In this document: piece after piece, positions 58,961-64,000 of the stretch
Layout of the letters: the number at the start of each line of letters is the position of its first letter
How positions within the stretch are numbered: position 1 is the stretch's first letter
Origin: Glycine soja
Taxonomy: Eukaryota > Streptophyta > Magnoliopsida > Fabales > Fabaceae
Assembly (NCBI RefSeq): GCF_004193775.1
Contig: NC_041008.1
Coordinates: 7,456,731-7,520,730, forward strand
DNA: 64,000 bases
Reading direction: 5' to 3'
Program-made: the position numbers and the translations under genes
Notes under the pieces: model-generated
Databases searched by the model: none
Told to the model about the DNA's origin: nothing
The model's input: the letters and a program-made list of their open reading frames with translations, nothing else

Positions 58961-61850
58961 AGTCTTGACTCAATATACAATCTTTTTTATATATTTTAAA
59001 GTAGAATCTATTTTAAAAAATATATATTACATCTAAGTTGCCCTAAACCTTCATTGGTTTGGTTAGAGTTGCTGATTTATTTTAGTTGCCGCAAACCAAA
59101 ACTTAATTTCAATCTAACCTATCCAAACCTAATTATATCCTAATTTTCACCTCCCCTTTAATATTCATTTGATTGACAGTTTTCACAATGCTAAAGAAGT
59201 TAAAATTTTCCAAGTATTTGTTTCTCTCCTTTAATGCCCTGTATGTCTTGTCTTTCACAGCTTGATCAAAAATAAAAGATTCACAATCATTTATATGTTT
59301 CTCCCATCATAATTTATATATGCAATACTTCAAGATCTGTTGACTAATGACCAATCAAATATGAGGAATACCTATGTCCAACCCTCACTGAAAATGAAAA
59401 TAATAATTTAGTTTCTATTTATCACTGTGTGCAGTCTCTCAAGATTCCAGCCACAAAGGAATCCTCTACTAGTACTGCTGTTGTACCATCTGCTTCCACC
59501 TCCATCTGAAACCCTAGTTTAATTTTAAATTTCTTAGGCAGTTCTACTTTGCAAATGATTTGCCTTAACCAACTCATTTTGGATAGGCAAGGAGGGAAAT
59601 TAAAGAAAACAACCATTTAGCCATAGTTCATTATTCTATATATATATAATATATCAAAGACAATCTTTATACTACCCTATTCACTTACCAATAGTATTAT
59701 CAGTAAGACACCATGAAGTTAGCAGAGAAAAGTAACACTGTTGGTGTTTATTCATGCAGGAAACCTTTCACTAGTATTCACAGCCCTCATTCACCGAAAA
59801 AGAAAAAGTATTTACAACCCTCTGTCCCCATTTTTTTTTTCCAATTTCATTGGATTGGGATTTCAGTTGTGAAGTTTCTTTATCACCAGATTTTTCCATG
59901 TAGGATTATTACCTTACCTTCAGTCAAGAATAAAATTTCTTCCTCAATTACCAGTTTTTCCAAAATAAGATCACAGCTCAGCAGCAGACTCAATAAAGAG
60001 TGGTGAGACTCCAAAACAGCAACCCCCATTATATCAGAACATATGTTTCTTAACAATTTCAACATAGTAGCACATATAACATAATATCTCAAGAGGTCCG
60101 GTCTTGGAGCAAATGGTGGACATAAAATCATTCTTCACAGCATTTTATGCTAAAATATTGGAAAGTATTCCACATGCTTACTGCTAATCTAGTTTCTAAA
60201 AGGCAGACTATAAGAGCTAGCATAACACGCCATTGGCAAGCCTAGGACGGATTGCTGTTAGACTTAAAATCCTAAGCACTTTTTTTTGTCTCCAACTGGA
60301 TTTCTAGATAAAGCCATGAGATTAACCTTGAGGTTGGAGGTGGAAGTTAAGTAAATGCCCTTTTAAAATGACAACACTGGTGAAGTTATGAGATTATCCT
60401 TGAGGTTGAGAGTGGTAGTTAAGTAAAGCCCTTTCTTTTGTCCAAGAAAGTTTAGTTGAGTTGGATCTCAAAGACTCACCAAATTAAAACATCTATATTT
60501 CACGATTCCTAGAGCGTTTGGAGTAGTACTTACAAATTACATATCAATGAGGTCTTTACATCAACAATAGAATTCAAACTAACATTCTTATGGAATACAA
60601 GTCTATTCTTAGCCACTGACAAACCTTCATATGCAAGTAAAGCCCTTTTCAGGATGAAATATGTGAGATTCAAATTGCTAACATTACAGGTTCTTCTATT
60701 GGCTGTGAATAAATTGTGGTAGAGTACATTGACTGTGAAGAAATTGTATCCCAAACAAAATTGTTTTGATGGAGACGATCCTCATATCTTGAATTAACTT
60801 TTGGGTTGAGTTAGATTCAAACCTAAATTCTATGATAGTTCAGAGCTTATCTCAGTGATTATTGTTAAGCTGCAATAGCCACCTATTATAGTACCACTCA
60901 AAGATGTCAGGCCTGCAAATATCAACTAGGAATATAGCCAAAATGGATTATGTATCCTTAAGTTAGTGCTCTATGGTTTTGGTCTGACTAGCCAGATTGA
61001 AAAGAGGGAAATCCTATGACCATTGAAGAGTAATACTAAATATTAAATCACACTAAAGACAACAGATTTCACGATCCTAGAGTCATAGACTCCAATATAG
61101 GAGAGTTCTTTAGTTTGTCCAAATTACCAGACAAAAATACACGTGTATCCCTTATTGTACACATTTAATATGTAAATGCCCTAACTTTCTGACCTAAATT
61201 GTCAACATGACAGTTAATAATACATAGTTGCCTAAGACTGTAATCATGCACCTATTTTTAGACTGTGTTGTAACTGCTTATACTTACTGCCAATAACTGT
61301 CATAATTGCTCCTAACTCTCGGGTTTAGAACACATTGATATTTCAGAGAAGATTTTTTTATATCAGCCAAAATATATATATGTATTAAAGAGGGTAGTCC
61401 TTGTACCCAAACCCTTCTACAAGTCACTTTTTATCTATCAGAAAGAAGCCTAAATTCCAGAACAGAAACATATTTCAGAAAAGAGTAATATTAATTAGAT
61501 CATACAAAATACAATAGAATTTGCTATCCCAAAGTCATGAACTGCTACATAGAAGAGTTTCCTGTCGAAATTACTCCCCTATAACACATATATTCAATAA
61601 TAGGTAACTGCTGTCAACTTTTTATCTTCAAATTCTCAGATTACTTTGAAAAATGTGCTCTTCAGGTACTTGGAAGCATGAGGAGGGACAATGTCATGAA
61701 ATTTTCGCACAACAGAATTATAATTACACCTATTTTAATATGTAATTATTCGTTTCTACTTTCTCAATTCCAATAAAAAAAAATGCAAGCTCCAATATAT
61801 TGTAGTGAGATTTGAATTGGACTGGTCCCAAAATTGGCAGGTAAGATGAT
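58961..61850. other. Spacer with weak minus-strand exon-like patches
   Basis: No gene is recognised with confidence. Two minus-strand patches look somewhat coding: 59422-59616 (64 codons; LPKKFKIKLGFQMEVEADG) and 59918-60131 (GVAVLESHHSLLSLLLS, ending at a good donor ACTGAAG|GTAAGG). They have no family match and no shared model. A two-copy repeat of 'atgagattaaccttgaggtt' occurs at about 60318-60440. Confidence 0.35.
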
Positions 61851-61851
61851 C

Positions 61852-62474
61852 AGGAGTGTTCAAAACTAAACTCCATCATTTGTAAACCGCAAAATCGATT
61901 CAAAAAAATTGAAAATCACTTAGATCAAAAACTGTAAAAAAAAAAAATTAAAAAAAATTGTATATTTTATGTGGTTTGATTTGATTTTCAAATCCTATTA
62001 TAGAAAATCATACTGAATAAACCGCATGTAGTTACATTGATTTTTATTGAGATAATTAATAATAAATATTAAATAATTTATTATTTTTCCTGTTTTATAA
62101 TCTAAGATGTAAATTTTATGTTCATATGTTAAAAAGGATTATATTAATATTATTAAAAAATAGTATTAAATATTAAGTGATCTATAAATTATTGTGTTAT
62201 AAAAAGAATCGTTTTATATTAATGCTAAATAGAAGTGAAAATAATAAATATGTTAAAAAATTTAATAATAATAAAATTCATTTTTAAAATAATATAGATA
62301 TATAATAATTATGTAAGTTTAGTTTGTAGATTTAAATTATGATAATAGATTTTAAAAATAAAAATCATGCAAATGAACCAAATTAAACCGCAAAAAATTC
62401 ATTCGGCTTGATTTCAATTTGATATTATATTTAAATCAAATCGAAATATATTTTTATTTTGTATAAACACACCT
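61852..62474. mobile_element. Probable MITE
   Basis: The ends are inverted: aggagtgttcaaaact at the left, and aggtgtgtttatacaa read inward from the right. Just inside lie 'aaaccgcaaaatcgattc' and, near the right end, 'accaaattaaaccgcaaaa'. The interior is AT-rich and non-coding. No clear target duplication could be assigned. Confidence 0.5.
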
Positions 62475-63675
62475 AAAGATGATAGTGTGGCCATGTAATC
62501 AAACCAACCTAACCCAATTCGCTCCAATTCTAAACTAAGTTAAATTGTGTTAAATTGGTATTGGTTTTGTAACATGAATCCATTTAGAAAAGTATTTAAG
62601 ATTAATTACATCAGTAAAATTCGACATTGAGTCCTAATGTCAACAAGTAGGTGCACACCGTTCAACTGGTCAATTCAACCAGTGATTTACTCTATTTAAA
62701 TTAATAAATCTGATAAAATGAATAATGTCGTAGATAAAAATTGTGATTGTGGGAAAGATATTTGATAGTTTCAAAGCAAAACTTAAGTGGGAAAAAAGTG
62801 AAGATCGAAGTATTTTTTTTGTTTTTATGTAGTATTTATATTATTTATAAATCACTTCATTCCAAAATTACTTTTAATTAAAATCAATTTTACAAATAAA
62901 AACACTCATTCAAACACACCCTATTTTAAGATTTAGGTGTAATGATGAAAATGTCATCGTTGGATCTTCCACCATGTTTCCTATCTTACCCTACTTTGGA
63001 CCTGCATTTGCTATGCAAAAAGAAAATTCACAACTCACTACTGATTATTGGAAAATGGAATCTGTAATTAATATATAAAACATACTAAATTAGGCATTCA
63101 CATACATTTTATAGTCTGGAATGAAATTCCTATAGCTACCTGCATTTTCTTTAGTTTAGCGATTAATATGGTTAAAATTCCGTATGTAGAAAATGAGTAA
63201 TGGAGCGAGACATAAGAGATGTAGGGAATGGCAATTGGACCTAGGCCTAATGAAGTGCCCATAAAAAGCAAGTTGTTATTGGCCCCGATATTATTGATAT
63301 TGGTTCCTATTGAGTAATTTTAAAATCTTTTTTATCTTTCCAAAAATATTCTTATCATCCAAACATGATTTCATTACACAATTGTATAACAGAATCATAT
63401 TTTCGTTGTTTATGGAAGGGGTACAAAAAAATAAACAATGAAAATACAATTCGACGGAATCTTATTTTTGTTGTTTCCTAGAGGGGTACAAAAAAAAAAC
63501 AATGAAAATACGATTCAATTGTAGAATACAAAAAAATTATGTTTTCATTGTTTTTATGAAGGGAATTTATAACTATGAAATTTGAGTTTAATTGATAGTT
63601 AAATTTGAGTAAGAATGATGAAAATTTCTTTATTTTTTTGTTATTTTTAATGAAATAATGAGGAATTTAATATCA
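62475..63675. other. AT-rich spacer
   Basis: No gene recognised. 63390-63560 contains several copies of 'aaacaatgaaaatac(a/g)att' with 'gaggggtacaaaaaa', a small degenerate local repeat. No coding frame. Confidence 0.45.
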
Positions 63676-64000
63676 TGTTAATTTTTTACCAGCAGGATTC
63701 AAAAGAAAAAAATTACAAGTACTTTTGAGGAAAAATTGATGCAAAATTTAAAGAAAAAGTTAAAGATTGGGCCAACACAAGCTTAGTGCGAAGAAGGCTC
63801 ATAAAGAAGTCTAAAGGCGTGCTAAGCGCATTATCACCGCTATATTTGTTAAGCCCAGAAGGTCCACTTAGCGTGGAGTCGTGTGAATTTTAAACTACCT
63901 TAGGCCTATAAAAGTATTAGGAAGCAAATGAGAAAGATACATTGAGACTTAGAGCTCTCTATCGAATACACCAAAAGCCTAAGCTTCTCAAATAGGAAAA
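63676..64000 (+). repeat. Left part of an Athila-like LTR, cut by the window end
   Basis: The sequence has the same style as the LTR at 9111: 'acaagcttagtgcgaag', 'gcgtgctaagcgca', 'ccacttagcgtgg', followed by a TATA box (tataaaag at 63907-63914). Orientation is plus. The left boundary is not defined; the element presumably continues beyond the window. Confidence 0.6.

Noticed and set aside
1..64000. CRISPR arrays, prokaryotic defence systems, phage or virus segments
   Set aside because: No spaced direct repeats, operon-like gene packing or viral genes seen; the repeats present are plant transposons and local duplications.
1..64000. tRNA, rRNA or known plant microRNA genes
   Set aside because: No cloverleaf with conserved A/B boxes and no ribosomal sequence noticed by reading; a tRNAscan/Infernal run would be decisive.

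Overview
This window reads as nuclear DNA of a flowering plant, most likely a legume close to soybean (Glycine). The reasons are spliced genes with GT-AG introns, AT-rich spacers, long (TA)n tracts, plant-specific families (G-type lectin receptor kinase, SOC1-clade MADS box) and Athila-like LTRs rich in the 'gcttagcgc/gcgctaagc' words I associate with soybean. The species call is inference. I see no prokaryotic operon, CRISPR array, tRNA or rRNA. I did not find a clearly novel biological system; the most unusual structure is an inverted, decayed partial copy of a MADS gene lying downstream of its parent.

Three intact genes can be reconstructed exon by exon. (1) Minus strand 891-4713: a two-exon G-type lectin (S-domain) receptor-like kinase of 807 aa, ZmPK1-like. 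(2) Plus strand 15117-23041: a 14-exon lysophospholipid acyltransferase of the LPEAT2 type with a C-terminal EF-hand, 527 aa. (3) Plus strand 38531-57399: a 7-exon SOC1-clade MIKC MADS-box gene of 226 aa, with a 12.45-kb first intron and a 3.9-kb second intron. In all three the exon phases add up to an open frame, which is the strongest support for the models.

The rest is mostly repeats and relics. 7.3-12.1 kb is a nested graveyard: a truncated subtilase gene end, a legume-type repeat with gene-like sequence, and a 5' piece of an Athila-like Ty3/gypsy element whose gag relic holds a 475-bp hAT-type MITE. 24.05-25.1 kb is a decayed LINE. 27.44-32.20 kb is a structurally complete but coding-dead Ty1/copia element with two 372-bp LTRs, inserted into a repeat that has a second, inverted copy near 36 kb. 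MADS intron 1 carries a 575-bp MITE, a LINE 3' fragment, several short tandem repeats and one perfect CArg-type box. 58.50-58.96 kb is the inverted partial MADS copy (exons 3-4). The window ends inside another Athila-like LTR.

The three genes look functionally unrelated (cell-surface signalling, phospholipid remodelling, flowering-time transcription control). The only physical relationship that might matter for regulation is between the MADS gene and its inverted relic.
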